Origin: Clostridia bacterium
Lineage (GTDB): Bacteria > Bacillota > Clostridia > Christensenellales > Borkfalkiaceae
Direction of reading: 5' to 3'
Length of the DNA: 39,470 nucleotides
Assembly (NCBI GenBank): GCA_017462985.1
Contig: JAFTQB010000007.1
Span: 1-39,470 of the forward strand
Every line of letters begins with the position of its first letter. The first letter of the stretch is position 1. A model generated the notes under the pieces. The model was not told the DNA's origin, ran no database searches, and worked only from the letters and a program-made list of their open reading frames with translations. The position numbers and the translations under genes were made by a program. This document shows positions 16,231-23,847 of this stretch, piece after piece.

Positions 16231-17004
16231 ATGGTCGGAGCGATTACGCTCGGGGTATTTCTTCCTTTTTTAGGAACGGCGATCGGGGCTGCAACGGTGT
16301 TTCTTTTGAAAGACGGGATCAACGGCGTATTGCAAAAACTGTTGCTGGGGATTGCGAGCGGAGTAATGATCGCGGCGTCCGTTTGGTCGCTCATCATTCC
16401 CGCCGCCGAACTTTCCGCACTAGCGGGCATGCCGCAATGGTTGCCGCCCGCGCTCGGCGTAATGCTGGGCGTTGCGGCGTTGCTTTCCGTCGACGGCTGT
16501 ACGTCGAACTTGAAAAACGCTAAAAAGGGAGTTTTTCAAGCGCTTGGGGATCAAACGCTTTTGTTCCTTTCGGTAACGCTTCATAATATTCCAGAAGGAA
16601 TGGCGGTGGGGGCGGTTTTTGCGGGGCTGATCGCCGCGGAACGGCAAATTTCTCTTGCGGGCGCGTTGGCGCTTTCGGTGGGGATCGCTTTGCAAAATTT
16701 CCCCGAAGGAGCGATCGTATCGTTGCCGCTCAAAGCCGCGGGAAAAGGGCGCGTGCGTTCGTTTTTCTTTGGCGTGGCTTCGGGCGTCGTCGAACCGATC
16801 GCAGCGGGGCTGACGATCGCGTTTTCGACGGTTTTGGTGCCGATCTTGCCGTATTTGCTCTCGTTTGCGGCAGGCGCGATGATCTACGTCGTATTTCAAG
16901 AACTCGTTCCCTCGGCAAAGCAAGATGGACGGTCGTTTGTTGCTACGGTGGGCGTAGCCTTTGGTTTCGTTTTGATGATGGTCCTCGATATGGCGTTAGG
17001 ATAA
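16231..17004 (+). CDS. ZIP-family divalent metal transporter
   Basis: A 257-residue membrane protein with about eight helices. The two ZIP metal-binding helices are clear: VTLHNIPEGMAVG (TM4) and LQNFPEGAIVSLPL (TM5), followed by ASGVVEPIAAGL. ZIP proteins move zinc, iron or manganese into the cytoplasm; this one resembles ZupT-type transporters. CGGAGGAAAA precedes the ATG. The Lrp-type regulator follows 17 bases later and shares the transcript. Metal specificity not readable. Confidence 0.9.
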   Translation: MVGAITLGVFLPFLGTAIGAATVFLLKDGINGVLQKLLLGIASGVMIAASVWSLIIPAAELSALAGMPQWLPPALGVMLGVAALLSVDGCTSNLKNAKKGVFQALGDQTLLFLSVTLHNIPEGMAVGAVFAGLIAAERQISLAGALALSVGIALQNFPEGAIVSLPLKAAGKGRVRSFFFGVASGVVEPIAAGLTIAFSTVLVPILPYLLSFAAGAMIYVVFQELVPSAKQDGRSFVATVGVAFGFVLMMVLDMALG

Positions 17005-17021
17005 AAAAGGAGTAAATACCA

Positions 17022-17495
17022 ATGAAAAAGACGGAAGTACAAAACACGACGGTGATTGACGATATCGATCTGCAGATTTTATCTCTTCTAAAAGAAAACG
17101 CGCGGATATCCTTAAAGGGATTGGCGGCGCAAACCTATCTTTCTTCCACGGCAGTTTCCGCGAGGATAGAAAAGTTGGAACAAAACGGCTATATCCAAGG
17201 CTACGGAGCAAAAATCAACGCCGAAAAATTCGGTTTGAATATCAAGGCGTTTATCAGCTTGGAATTAGAGCCGATACAAAAGAAGGATTTTTATCCGTAT
17301 ATTCGTTCCTGCGAAAACGTGGTGGAATGTAATTGCGTAACGGGCGATTATTCGATGCTGATAGAGGTATTGTTTTCGTCCACGGCGGAACTTGACCGTT
17401 TTATTAACGAATTACAGCATTTCGGGAAAACGAAAACGCAGATCGTTTTTTCCACTCCCGTGGAACACCGCGGCGTACTTCCCAAAAATCGTTGA
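17022..17495 (+). CDS. Lrp/AsnC-family transcriptional regulator
   Basis: A 157-residue regulator: helix-turn-helix in the first 65 residues (DDIDLQILSLLKENARISLK, then LSSTAVSARIEKLEQNGYI) and an AsnC-type ligand-binding/oligomerisation domain (about 75-150; VVECNCVTGDYSMLIEVLF). Such proteins usually sense amino acids. AAAAAGGAG precedes the ATG. It is downstream of the ZIP gene and ends at a strong hairpin shared with the convergent PadR-fusion gene. Confidence 0.93.
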   Translation: MKKTEVQNTTVIDDIDLQILSLLKENARISLKGLAAQTYLSSTAVSARIEKLEQNGYIQGYGAKINAEKFGLNIKAFISLELEPIQKKDFYPYIRSCENVVECNCVTGDYSMLIEVLFSSTAELDRFINELQHFGKTKTQIVFSTPVEHRGVLPKNR

Positions 17496-17503
17496 CAAGC
17501 AAA

Positions 17504-17534
17504 ACCCCTCGGCATATACCGAGGGGTAAATTTT
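17504..17534. terminator. Terminator between the Lrp gene and the PadR-fusion gene
   Basis: A 9 bp stem acccctcgg (17504-17512)/ccgaggggt (17519-17527) followed by a T-rich tract on the plus strand; on the minus strand a short T4 run also follows, so it can serve both converging genes. Confidence 0.8.
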
Positions 17535-20435
17535 TTATTTCGATTTCGCTTTGGAGAAGAAGTAGTAGAAGATCGCATACGCTACCATATTGAAAAGGTA
17601 AACGATAGGGATCGCTACGTAAGCCAACATATTTGCAGGTTGCGTGAGGGGTACTTGCAGGAACACGGCTACCATCGATACGATCAAGATACTGATTACG
17701 AACAGAACGATGGCTGTAAAAATATAAGAAGCGTGTTTGCTGCGCCGAGCCTTTGCTTGATAACCGCGGGCAAACAGGATCGCCGTTACGATGAAGATCA
17801 CAAATCCAATCGCCGTAGGGATCAACGGATAATAAAATTCTATTCCCAAAGGATCTTTTAAAAAGAATACGATCAAACTTTCTACGATAAGGAAACAGAA
17901 AGTGATCAGCGCCGCCTTAAACATAGCCGCTCCCTTATTGAAAGTAGCGGCGGGGGCGCTTTCCTTTTTTTGCCCCGACTGTGCGTGCGGGGTGGCAAAA
18001 GTCCCTGCCGTATTAAGGTGAATACCGTCGCGTTGCGCCCTTGCTTGCAAATCGTCGAATTGCGAAGCCGTCGTTTCAAAAGCTTGCGCCGTAGTTTGCA
18101 TTGATTGCGCCATCGTGGCAGTTTGCGTTGCCGCTTGCATCGGTTGCATATAGGGCTGTTGAGGCTGAGGAATAGGCTGTTGTTGGGCGTATGCTGCTTG
18201 CTGTTGCGCTTGTGCAAAAGCCGCTTCGCGCTGTTGAAGCTCGGCAAAACGCTTATCAAGTTCTTCTTGTTTTGCTTTCAAAGCGTCGATAAATTGCGTA
18301 TTGCTCTGCGCCGTTTGTGTTTTTGCCGCTTCAAATTCTTCCTGTTGCTTTTTGAACGCCGCAACCGTTGCGTCGAATGCTTCGCGATCCGCTTGCAGAG
18401 CGGCTTTATCCGCTTCGAATTTCGCTTGATTATCGTTTAAATGTTTCAGTTGCGCCGTATATTCTCCGTATTTATCGGCATATTCGAATTGCTGAATAGA
18501 AAGGGCGTTCTTTCTTGTGATAAATTCCAGCTGCTGTTGATTAAACAGCGCCGTCCGCGTAGCAAGCTCCGCCTGTTGTTGATTAAAAAGCTCCTGCGCG
18601 TATTTGAGTTGATCCCGTTCCCGTTGTAATGCCGCTTGCGCTTCCTGCAATTCCGTTTGAGATCGGCTCAAAGTTTCTTTGTCTTCAGTGGTGCGGTTCT
18701 GATCTTCGCCCACGTTGCGTTGCTGTTCTTCCAATGCGTATTCGCGTTGGGTCAGTTCGTATTCAAGTTTTTCAAGGCGTTCCTTTTCGTCCGTCAACTG
18801 TTGTTGCGTTTCTTGCAGTTGCGCCTGTTGCAGTTCGAGGGCTTCCTTTTCTTCTTCCCACGCCGCGCGCGTTTGCTCAAAAGCAGTACGCTCGTCAATG
18901 AGTTGTTGTTGTGCGGAAGAAAGCTCCGTTTCTCTGCGGTCGAGTTCCTCGCGTTCGGCGGTGGTATCCGTTTGCAACAACGCAAGCGTTTGTTTCAATT
19001 CTTCCGCTTCTTCAAAAAGCGTTTCTACTTGCGCCGACTTTTCCGCAAGGGCAACGCGCAAGTCGTTCACCGTTTGCGTTTGTTCGTCAAGCTGTGCTTT
19101 TAAAGTATCGTACCGTTCGTCCCATTGTTCCGCGGCGGCGTTCTTGCGCTCTAATTCTTCTTTCAAAATCCCAAGCGCGCCTTCCTGCGTTTCTAAAAGC
19201 GTCTTTAAAGAATCTAATTCCTCTTGTTTTTCTTGAAGTGTCGCTTGCGTTGCGGCGAGTTCTTCCTTGACGGCTTCTACCGCTTCTCCGTTTTCTTGTT
19301 CCGCGTTCAACGCCCGAAGTTTTTCTTCCAATTCCTCTCTTTCGGCTTCCAATCGCGTTTGCTCGGAAGTAACCTTGGAAAGCAGTTGATAATATTGCGA
19401 AGTCTTTTCTTCTAAATCCATTTGTGCGGAAGCGAGGGCGGTTTCCCGTTTTTCAAGCTCGCTTTGCATTTCCAAAAGGGCGGCTTCACGTTCTTGTAAT
19501 CGCGCTTGAAGCGCGAGCGTTTCTTCCAACGCTTCCGTCGCGGCGTTTTCTTTCATCGCGGCGAGTTCGGATTTCAAAGCCGCGTATTCCTGTTGCAACG
19601 CTTGCAAAGAATTTTCCGTATCTTTCAGTTCTTCCTCTTGCGAAAGGATCATCTGTTGGGATTTTTCCAACAACGCGGCTTTTGCCGCCAAATCTTCTTC
19701 CAATGCGCGGATAAGCTCTTTCGCGGCAGTAAGTTCTTCTTCTTTTTGTTTCAGCAAAAGTTCTTTCGCATCCAATTCGCCTTGTTTTTCACTCAAAGCG
19801 AGTTCTTGGCGTTCCAGCTCCGCTCTTTGTGCGTTGATCTTTTCGTTGTATTCTCCCAAATCGCTTTTTTGCGTGGTGAGGTCGGCGCTCTGCGTTGCGA
19901 TCAAAGAGCGTTCCCGTTGTAATTCGTTGCGGAGCTTTTGCAGGTTGAGTTTTTCTTCTTCCAACGCCGCTTCCCGCGCCGCCAAAGAGCGTTTTAGATC
20001 TTCCAGTTCCTGTTGTTTATCCGTGATAAAAGAAAAATCGTAGTGAGCGTCGCCGTCAGAAATCAAGCTATCGATGATCGTGCGCGAAAATTCCCATTCG
20101 GAAAGATTTTTTCTCGCCACTACGCGCCCGTCTTCCGTTAAATGAAAATACTTTCTTCTGCCGCCGTTGGAAAATTCTCCCGCGTACGATTGCACGTAAC
20201 CGAGCGATTCCAAACGCTTTAAAGCGCTGTAAAGGGTGGGGGGCTTTAATTTATAAAGACCTCCGCTCTTGCGCTCGATCTCGTCCATGATATCGTAGCC
20301 GTATTTATCCTCGTCGTACAAACAACGCAAAATGATCGTGTTGATGTGTCCGCGAATCAAATCGGAGCTGATATCGAGAATTTGCTCGTCGCCGCCGGTC
20401 ATGCCGACTTCTTCGCCGTATTCCGTCTTTTCCAT
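17535..20435 (-). CDS. PadR winged helix - long coiled coil - four-helix membrane protein
   Basis: A 966-residue protein of unusual build. Residues ~22-130 are a PadR-type winged helix (RGHINTIILRCLYDEDKYGY, PPTLYSALKRLESLGYV, GGRRKYFHLTEDGR). Residues ~135-700 are almost pure charged heptad sequence (repeated E/Q/L/A/R), a coiled coil that would extend for roughly 80 nm if continuous. Residues ~700-790 are Gln/Ala/Pro-rich. The C-terminal ~130 residues hold four hydrophobic helices (about 840-860, 868-889, 904-926, 936-958). It looks like a membrane-anchored DNA-binding tether (inference). Start ATG 20435 has AAAGGAGAAAGCT before it. It has its own consensus promoter and a palindrome between promoter and gene, fitting autoregulation. 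Most PadR proteins are 100-200 residues. Confidence 0.85.
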   Translation of the reverse strand: MEKTEYGEEVGMTGGDEQILDISSDLIRGHINTIILRCLYDEDKYGYDIMDEIERKSGGLYKLKPPTLYSALKRLESLGYVQSYAGEFSNGGRRKYFHLTEDGRVVARKNLSEWEFSRTIIDSLISDGDAHYDFSFITDKQQELEDLKRSLAAREAALEEEKLNLQKLRNELQRERSLIATQSADLTTQKSDLGEYNEKINAQRAELERQELALSEKQGELDAKELLLKQKEEELTAAKELIRALEEDLAAKAALLEKSQQMILSQEEELKDTENSLQALQQEYAALKSELAAMKENAATEALEETLALQARLQEREAALLEMQSELEKRETALASAQMDLEEKTSQYYQLLSKVTSEQTRLEAEREELEEKLRALNAEQENGEAVEAVKEELAATQATLQEKQEELDSLKTLLETQEGALGILKEELERKNAAAEQWDERYDTLKAQLDEQTQTVNDLRVALAEKSAQVETLFEEAEELKQTLALLQTDTTAEREELDRRETELSSAQQQLIDERTAFEQTRAAWEEEKEALELQQAQLQETQQQLTDEKERLEKLEYELTQREYALEEQQRNVGEDQNRTTEDKETLSRSQTELQEAQAALQRERDQLKYAQELFNQQQAELATRTALFNQQQLEFITRKNALSIQQFEYADKYGEYTAQLKHLNDNQAKFEADKAALQADREAFDATVAAFKKQQEEFEAAKTQTAQSNTQFIDALKAKQEELDKRFAELQQREAAFAQAQQQAAYAQQQPIPQPQQPYMQPMQAATQTATMAQSMQTTAQAFETTASQFDDLQARAQRDGIHLNTAGTFATPHAQSGQKKESAPAATFNKGAAMFKAALITFCFLIVESLIVFFLKDPLGIEFYYPLIPTAIGFVIFIVTAILFARGYQAKARRSKHASYIFTAIVLFVISILIVSMVAVFLQVPLTQPANMLAYVAIPIVYLFNMVAYAIFYYFFSKAKSK

Positions 20436-20475
20436 AGCTTTCTCCTTTGCGTATGCGGTAAAGTTTGTCTGGCAA

Positions 20476-20489
20476 ACGTTTTAAAACGT
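20476..20489. promoter_or_regulatory. 14 bp palindrome, candidate PadR operator
   Basis: acgttttaaaacgt is a perfect palindrome between the promoter and ribosome site of the PadR-fusion gene. A second small inverted repeat (gtttg/caaac, 20463-20477) touches it. Role inferred from position. Confidence 0.4.
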
Positions 20490-20513
20490 CGCATGTATTC
20501 TACCACGAATATT

Positions 20514-20542
20514 ATTATACAACAAATAGCAATTCTTGTCAA
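20514..20542 (-). promoter_or_regulatory. Consensus sigma-A promoter of the PadR-fusion gene
   Basis: On the minus strand TTGACA (20542-20537), 17 bp spacer, TATAAT (20519-20514). The leader before the ATG is about 70 bases. Confidence 0.85.
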
Positions 20543-20628
20543 CGGTTGAAAGAAAAAATTTTCTCGTAAAACGGTTGTTTTTAAAGAAATTTTCACAAAA
20601 TTTTTGCCTCTTTAAAAGCCTATCCTCC

Positions 20629-20657
20629 TTGACATTTTTTTCCGCTCTTGGTATAAT
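20629..20657 (+). promoter_or_regulatory. Consensus promoter of the thioesterase gene (leaderless layout)
   Basis: TTGACA (20629-20634), 17 bp spacer, TATAAT (20652-20657). The ATG begins six bases after the -10, so transcription should start at the start codon. Confidence 0.85.
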
Positions 20658-20663
20658 TGAACC

Positions 20664-21404
20664 ATGAAAGTTTATCGGCATATCAAAAATATGGATATTC
20701 GCTATTGCGACGTCGATTTTAAAGACGAATTAAAAACTTCCACCGTTCTTGCCTTTTTGGAAGAAGCGGCGTGTTCCAGTGCGGACGAACTGGGGTTTGG
20801 TTACGCTTTCGTCAAGCCCAGAGGGCTTGCGTTTATGGTTACGAACGTCGTTTGCGAATTTATTCGTCCGATCAAATTACAAGATAAAGTGTACGTTTGC
20901 ACGTGGCCTTTGCCGCCGTCTTTCGTCGTTTTTGGACGCGAATATCAAATTTACGCAGGGGAAGAGCTTTTGATGAACGCTTCTTCGCGCTGGTGCTTGG
21001 TGGATATGCAAAACGGCAAAATAACGCCGTCGAAAGTGATTGAAAATCAAGATTATTCTACCTATAATACTTCTCGCGCGGTAGAAGTCGCGCGGTGGAA
21101 GATTCCTGCGTTTGCTCTTTCGGAAGGGGAACTTAAATTTTCGCTTACGATCGCCAATTCCGAATACGATCATAATATGCACGTCAATAACACCCGCTAT
21201 GCCGATTATTGCTTCAACTGTTTTTCGATCGATGAATTGAAGAATAAAGCTCTTCAATATTTTTCTATCGCTTACGTGCGCCAATGCCACGAGGGGGACG
21301 AGTTGCGTTTTTATCGCAAGGATTGTCAAGACGGAAAGGTGCTTGTGCAAGGTGTGAATACAGACGGCGAAACCGTCGTACAGTCGGAGATCGTTTTAAA
21401 ATAA
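20664..21404 (+). CDS. Acyl-ACP thioesterase-like double hot-dog protein
   Basis: A 246-residue member of the bacterial acyl-ACP thioesterase family, which frees fatty acids from acyl carrier protein. Two hot-dog domains: about 1-130 (IRYCDVDFKDELKTSTVLAFLEEAA) and about 150-246, the second with the active-site stretch NSEYDHNMHVNNTRYADYC. No signal peptide, cytoplasmic. No ribosome site is present and the promoter -10 ends six bases upstream, so the mRNA is probably leaderless; a downstream Met at residue 10 has no ribosome site either. The ArgJ-like gene starts two bases after the stop codon and is translated from the same RNA. Confidence 0.82.
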   Translation: MKVYRHIKNMDIRYCDVDFKDELKTSTVLAFLEEAACSSADELGFGYAFVKPRGLAFMVTNVVCEFIRPIKLQDKVYVCTWPLPPSFVVFGREYQIYAGEELLMNASSRWCLVDMQNGKITPSKVIENQDYSTYNTSRAVEVARWKIPAFALSEGELKFSLTIANSEYDHNMHVNNTRYADYCFNCFSIDELKNKALQYFSIAYVRQCHEGDELRFYRKDCQDGKVLVQGVNTDGETVVQSEIVLK

Positions 21405-21405
21405 A

Positions 21406-22458
21406 ATGAAAATTATCGGATTGAGAGGAGAAGAGATAATATTAGGCGGTATGACGGCGGCAAAAGGGTTTTTCCGCGAGGACGGGGAAGAAACGATCTT
21501 CGTTTATACGAACAAAGCGTTTTCTTCCGCATATTTGCCAACGCCGCACGCTTTAAAAAGCGAGGCGGTGCAATTTTCTCAAGCGAATAAAAAATCTCTC
21601 CGCCGTGGGATTGTCATCTCCCGTTTTGCTACGGATACGATGCAAAGCGGCGCAAAGCAAGTCGTTGCCTGTCGTTTGTCGTCGGTGGAAAAAACTTTTT
21701 CGATCAAAGCGGACGAGCTTTATGCGGTTTCGCTTGGGGAGCTTTTTGAAAACAGAAGGGAAAAAACTTCGGAATATTCTTTTGCTTACCGTTTTTTCTT
21801 GGGTGACGATTATCCTTGCGTGATCGGCGGTTCGTTTTTTACGCACCTCATTGGGGCGCAAAGAAAGAAGATTTTGCTTTTAACGACGGACGTTCGTATC
21901 GAGGACGAACTTTTAAAAAAGACTTTGGAAGCTGAGCGAAAAGATACCGTGGATCTGCTCGGCGGCGGTTGCGGCGTCAACGATTGTATTTGCATGCTCG
22001 CAAGCGGCGAAGCGAATAACGCAACGATATGCGTTCGCGATACCGAATGGAGCAAGTTTTCCAAGGCGCTAGGTTTTGTTTTATCTTCTCTTTGCAAAAT
22101 GGCGGTCGTCGGTGAAAGTACGGAAAAAGCTGTATTTTTTAAAATTGTCGGGGCGACTTCGCGAAAGGTAACGCGGGCGATTTCGCTCAAGCTTTCGGAG
22201 CGGTTTTCTTTAAAAGGGGAGGAAGCGTTTTTATCGGCGGTTTTTTCTGCTATAGGAGATATATCCGTGCCTATCACGCGCGAGCGCGCGAATATGATAA
22301 TGAGTTCCGATCAAGGAAAAATGCAGATCGTGGAAAGCGGCCGCGTGTTGCCGTATTCTTCCGAGCTGTTTGATAAGATTTTAAACGGAGGAAACGCCGT
22401 TTTTACGATCGATCTTGGCGAGGGGAATTATTCGGGCGGAGTTTGGATTAGAAGATAA
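21406..22458 (+). CDS. ArgJ-like protein lacking catalytic residues
   Basis: A 350-residue protein that aligns along its length with ArgJ (ornithine acetyltransferase), though diverged. Matching segments: RGIVISRFATDTMQSGA, FTHLIGAQRKKILLLTTD, VNDCICMLASGEA, WSKFSKALGFVLSSL, GESTEKAVFFKIVGA and FTIDLGEGNYSGGVW. Key residues are gone: the self-cleavage/nucleophile Thr of the ATML motif is Lys155 (KKIL), the STGVIG oxyanion motif is SLGELF (109-114), and the DGDTSTND segment is GGGCGVND (186-193). It is shorter than ArgJ (~400). It should not self-cleave or transfer acetyl groups (inference). It starts two bases after the thioesterase stop, without a clear ribosome site, and sits just before the carA-carB operon. 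Confidence 0.65.
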   Translation: MKIIGLRGEEIILGGMTAAKGFFREDGEETIFVYTNKAFSSAYLPTPHALKSEAVQFSQANKKSLRRGIVISRFATDTMQSGAKQVVACRLSSVEKTFSIKADELYAVSLGELFENRREKTSEYSFAYRFFLGDDYPCVIGGSFFTHLIGAQRKKILLLTTDVRIEDELLKKTLEAERKDTVDLLGGGCGVNDCICMLASGEANNATICVRDTEWSKFSKALGFVLSSLCKMAVVGESTEKAVFFKIVGATSRKVTRAISLKLSERFSLKGEEAFLSAVFSAIGDISVPITRERANMIMSSDQGKMQIVESGRVLPYSSELFDKILNGGNAVFTIDLGEGNYSGGVWIRR

Positions 22459-22513
22459 CGGAAACGCAGGAAAAATTTTTTTTAAAATTCTTGCGAAAAG
22501 ATATTTTTAGCAG

Positions 22514-22542
22514 TTGACAAAGCAAATTGAAAATGCTATAAT
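22514..22542 (+). promoter_or_regulatory. Consensus promoter of the car operon
   Basis: TTGACA (22514-22519), 17 bp spacer, TATAAT (22537-22542). It drives the leader ORF and, past the terminator at 22706-22736, carA and the genes after it. Confidence 0.85.
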
Positions 22543-22565
22543 ATGCAAGATAAACAGGAGAAAGT

Positions 22566-22712
22566 ATGATTTTAATGAAAAGAAGAACGGAATATGATAT
22601 GATGAATATAAACCGTAGCGCAGCGAAAGTCATTCGCGCCGACGGTCGCATTTCCGTTTTTCAAAATTCGCTTTCTTATTTTCAAGGGGTAAATATTTCT
22701 TTCAACGGCTGA
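22566..22712 (+). CDS. 48-residue leader peptide ORF before carA
   Basis: ATG 22566 with ACAGGAGAAAGT upstream opens a 48-codon frame that ends with TGA at 22710-22712. The product is basic at its start (KRRTEY, five Arg in all) and has no known motif. The stop codon lies inside the left arm of the terminator hairpin 22706-22728, so a ribosome finishing the ORF would prevent the hairpin, the usual geometry of translation-coupled attenuation. An internal hairpin (around gcgaa-agtca-ttcgc, 22623-22637) could add control. There is no run of one regulatory codon. The alternative is a free-standing small protein gene with its own terminator. Confidence 0.6.
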   Translation: MILMKRRTEYDMMNINRSAAKVIRADGRISVFQNSLSYFQGVNISFNG

Positions 22713-22736
22713 TTTTTAAAATCAGTCGTATTTTTT
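22706..22736 (+). terminator. Intrinsic terminator/attenuator before carA
   Basis: A 10 bp stem cggctgattt (22706-22715)/aaatcagtcg (22719-22728, one G-U pair), three-base loop, then a T6 run (22731-22736). It lies between the promoter and carA with no other promoter seen for carA, so read-through must be regulated. Confidence 0.75.
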
Positions 22737-22777
22737 AATATTAAAGAAAAAATAAATTTATATAAAGAAGGTCGTAT

Positions 22778-23836
22778 ATGAAAAGAAAAAAAGTGTATTT
22801 GACGTTAGAAAACGGAAAGGTGTTCCAAGGCTATCGTTTCGGCGCGGACGGTGAAGCGACGGGCGAGATCGTCTTTACGACGGGTATGGTGGGGTATGAT
22901 AAAACGCTCACCGATCCCGCGTATTATGGGCAGATCGTGGTGCAAACCTTTCCCTTGATCGGTAATTACGGGGTGATCGCTTCCGAAATGGAAAGCGAAA
23001 AATCTTTCGTTTCCGCCTACGTCGTACGGGAAATTTGCGACGTTCCTTCTAACTTCCGTACGGAAGAAACGCTGGAAAGCTATTTGAAAAAACAGGGCGT
23101 TATCGGGATTTACGGCGTCGATACGCGCGAATTGACTAGGATCATTCGTTCCGCAGGCGTGATGAACGCGCGCATTTCTTCAAAACCGCTTGAAAATCCC
23201 GCGGAACTTTCCGCTTATAAAATTAGCGGCGCGGTAGAAGCGGTCGCACCGACGGAGCAAAGCGTTTGCGGCGACGAAAACGCAAATCTTTCCGTGGCGT
23301 TTTGGGATTTCGGCGCGAAAGAGAGCGAAGTGGCGTTTTGGGCGGAAAACGGCTTGAAAGTCGTTCGCGTTCCCGCAAAAGCGACGGCGGAAGAAATTCT
23401 TGCGCTTTCTACAAACGGCATCGTTATATCCGAGGGCCCCGGCGATCCGCAGGAAAATCAAGCGGCGATTGAAGAAATCAAAAAGCTTGTTGGGAAGAAG
23501 CCGATTTTTGCAGTAGGCTTGGGGCTTCAAATGCCTGCGATTGCGCTCGGTGGTAAAACGGTGAAGATGAAGTACGGGCATCGCGGCGGCAATCAGCCCG
23601 TGAAATATTTGGAAAGCGGCAGGGTGTACGTATCCTCGCAAAATCACGGCTACGAAGTGCTTGCGGATTCCGTAACGGGCGGCAAGATCACTTTCGTCAA
23701 CGTCAACGACGGCGGCGTAGAAGGCGTTGAATACGAAGCGGCGAATGCAATGGGCGTACAATTCGCGCCGTCTGCGTGCAGCGCTGCGCTCGAACCCAAC
23801 TTTTTAACGAACAAATTCATTGAAATGATCAAATAA
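22778..23836 (+). CDS. carA: Carbamoyl-phosphate synthase small subunit with inactive glutaminase site
   Basis: A 352-residue CarA: N-terminal small-subunit domain (about 1-145) and class I glutamine amidotransferase domain (about 165-350). The structural motifs are kept (SEGPGDP, GKTVKMKYGHRGGNQPVK, SSQNHGYEV). The catalytic ones are not: the GICLGHQ nucleophile motif reads AVGLGLQ, with Gly247 for Cys269 of E. coli; HPE of the triad reads APS (Ala330, Ser332); and the Ser47 contact in TDPSY is Ala48. So it cannot release ammonia from glutamine (strong inference); the complex would need free ammonia, as mammalian CPS I does. GAAGG lies 8-12 bases before the ATG. carB follows 11 bases later. 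Confidence 0.9.
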   Translation: MKRKKVYLTLENGKVFQGYRFGADGEATGEIVFTTGMVGYDKTLTDPAYYGQIVVQTFPLIGNYGVIASEMESEKSFVSAYVVREICDVPSNFRTEETLESYLKKQGVIGIYGVDTRELTRIIRSAGVMNARISSKPLENPAELSAYKISGAVEAVAPTEQSVCGDENANLSVAFWDFGAKESEVAFWAENGLKVVRVPAKATAEEILALSTNGIVISEGPGDPQENQAAIEEIKKLVGKKPIFAVGLGLQMPAIALGGKTVKMKYGHRGGNQPVKYLESGRVYVSSQNHGYEVLADSVTGGKITFVNVNDGGVEGVEYEAANAMGVQFAPSACSAALEPNFLTNKFIEMIK

Positions 23837-23847
23837 GGAGAAAGACA

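Noticed and set aside
22566-22777. Riboswitch or PyrR/T-box attenuator before carA
   Set aside because: No conserved PyrR loop, T-box sequence or riboswitch core seen; the leader ORF model fits better.
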